Assembly: GCA_013138615.1 (NCBI GenBank)
Contig: WTCK01000067.1
Span: forward strand, 1-5,699
Source: Candidatus Thorarchaeota archaeon
GTDB taxonomy: Archaea; Asgardarchaeota; Thorarchaeia; Thorarchaeales; Thorarchaeaceae
DNA length: 5,699 nt
Direction: 5' to 3'
Of this stretch, positions 5,575 to 5,699 are shown in pieces. The position numbers and the translations under genes are program-made. Within the stretch, counting starts at the first letter, position 1. The number at the start of each line of letters is the position of its first letter. The notes under the pieces are model-generated. The model was not told the DNA's origin. It saw nothing but the letters and a program-made list of their open reading frames with translations, and ran no database searches.

Positions 5575-5699
5575 CTATTTCTTGAGCTTAAGCACGATGA
5601 CTGCGATTACAATAACTGCCACTACACCTGCACCAATCAATGGGAGGTTGGCAAGGAGAATATCTGCTCCAGCCGTAGATGGCTCAACACCGAGAATCG
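5575..5699 (-). CDS. C-terminal end of a membrane-anchored, probably surface-exposed protein (partial)
   Basis: Only the last 40 residues are visible, ending at a TAG at 5575-5577; the gene runs off the right edge. The visible part is a short Pro/Ser/Thr/Gly-containing linker (VEPSTAGAD), then an almost purely Leu/Val/Ile/Ala/Gly helix at about residues 18-36 of the fragment (with GAGVVAVIVIAVIV), and a basic tail LKLKK. This is the usual C-terminal anchor of archaeal S-layer-like, adhesin-like or secreted binding proteins, with the bulk of the protein outside the cell. The domain that would tell its function is not in the window. A strong terminator follows within ten bases. Bacterial single-pass proteins can end in a similar way. 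Confidence 0.75.
   Translation of the reverse strand, partial: ILGVEPSTAGADILLANLPLIGAGVVAVIVIAVIVLKLKK

Noticed and set aside
1..5699. Mobile element, CRISPR array, phage or defence island
   Set aside because: No transposase, integrase, regularly spaced repeats or known defence domains were seen on either strand.

Overview
The window looks like ordinary chromosomal DNA from an archaeon, most likely one with a methanogen- or Thermoplasmata-like gene set. The evidence is a DUF116 cysteine-cluster protein, a geranylgeranyl reductase-family flavoprotein (the enzyme type that saturates archaeal lipid chains), and the end of a surface-type protein anchored by one hydrophobic helix with a Lys-rich tail. 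Arginine codons in the lineage-typical genes favour AGA/AGG. Some features are also compatible with a bacterium (clear Shine-Dalgarno sites, one textbook hairpin-plus-T-tract terminator, a full-length bacterial-type transketolase), so the assignment is an inference. No rRNA, tRNA, CRISPR array, transposase or phage gene was seen.

Layout, left to right. 1-651 (minus): DUF116 protein whose C-terminal end is cut by the window edge. 652-823: divergent intergenic region. 824-1243 (plus): unrecognised four-helix membrane protein. 1244-1400: convergent intergenic region. 1401-1874 (minus): small flavin-reductase-fold protein of the pyridoxamine 5'-phosphate oxidase-like / general stress protein 26 type, starting at TTG. 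1989-4007 (minus): complete transketolase. 4137-5351 (minus): geranylgeranyl reductase-family FAD enzyme. 5352-5574: the richest non-coding stretch, with a strong terminator and two inverted repeats ahead of the reductase. 5575-5699 (minus): C-terminal 40 residues of a membrane-anchored protein.

The reductase, transketolase and PNPOx-like genes run in the same direction with gaps of 129-147 and 114 bp. They could share a transcript, but the gaps are wide enough for separate promoters, and the three do not form a pathway I recognise. The reductase probably acts in membrane lipid maturation and the transketolase in sugar-phosphate interconversion (ribose 5-phosphate and erythrose 4-phosphate supply); the PNPOx-like protein is a redox or cofactor-binding protein of unknown substrate.

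The main points of interest are these. The transketolase is a single-chain, bacterial-style gene whose arginine codon choice (about 37 CGN to 5 AGR) is opposite to its neighbours, which suggests acquisition by transfer. A short upstream reading frame overlaps the transketolase start. Concentric inverted repeats lie just ahead of the reductase ribosome-binding site. I found no convincing new multi-gene system.
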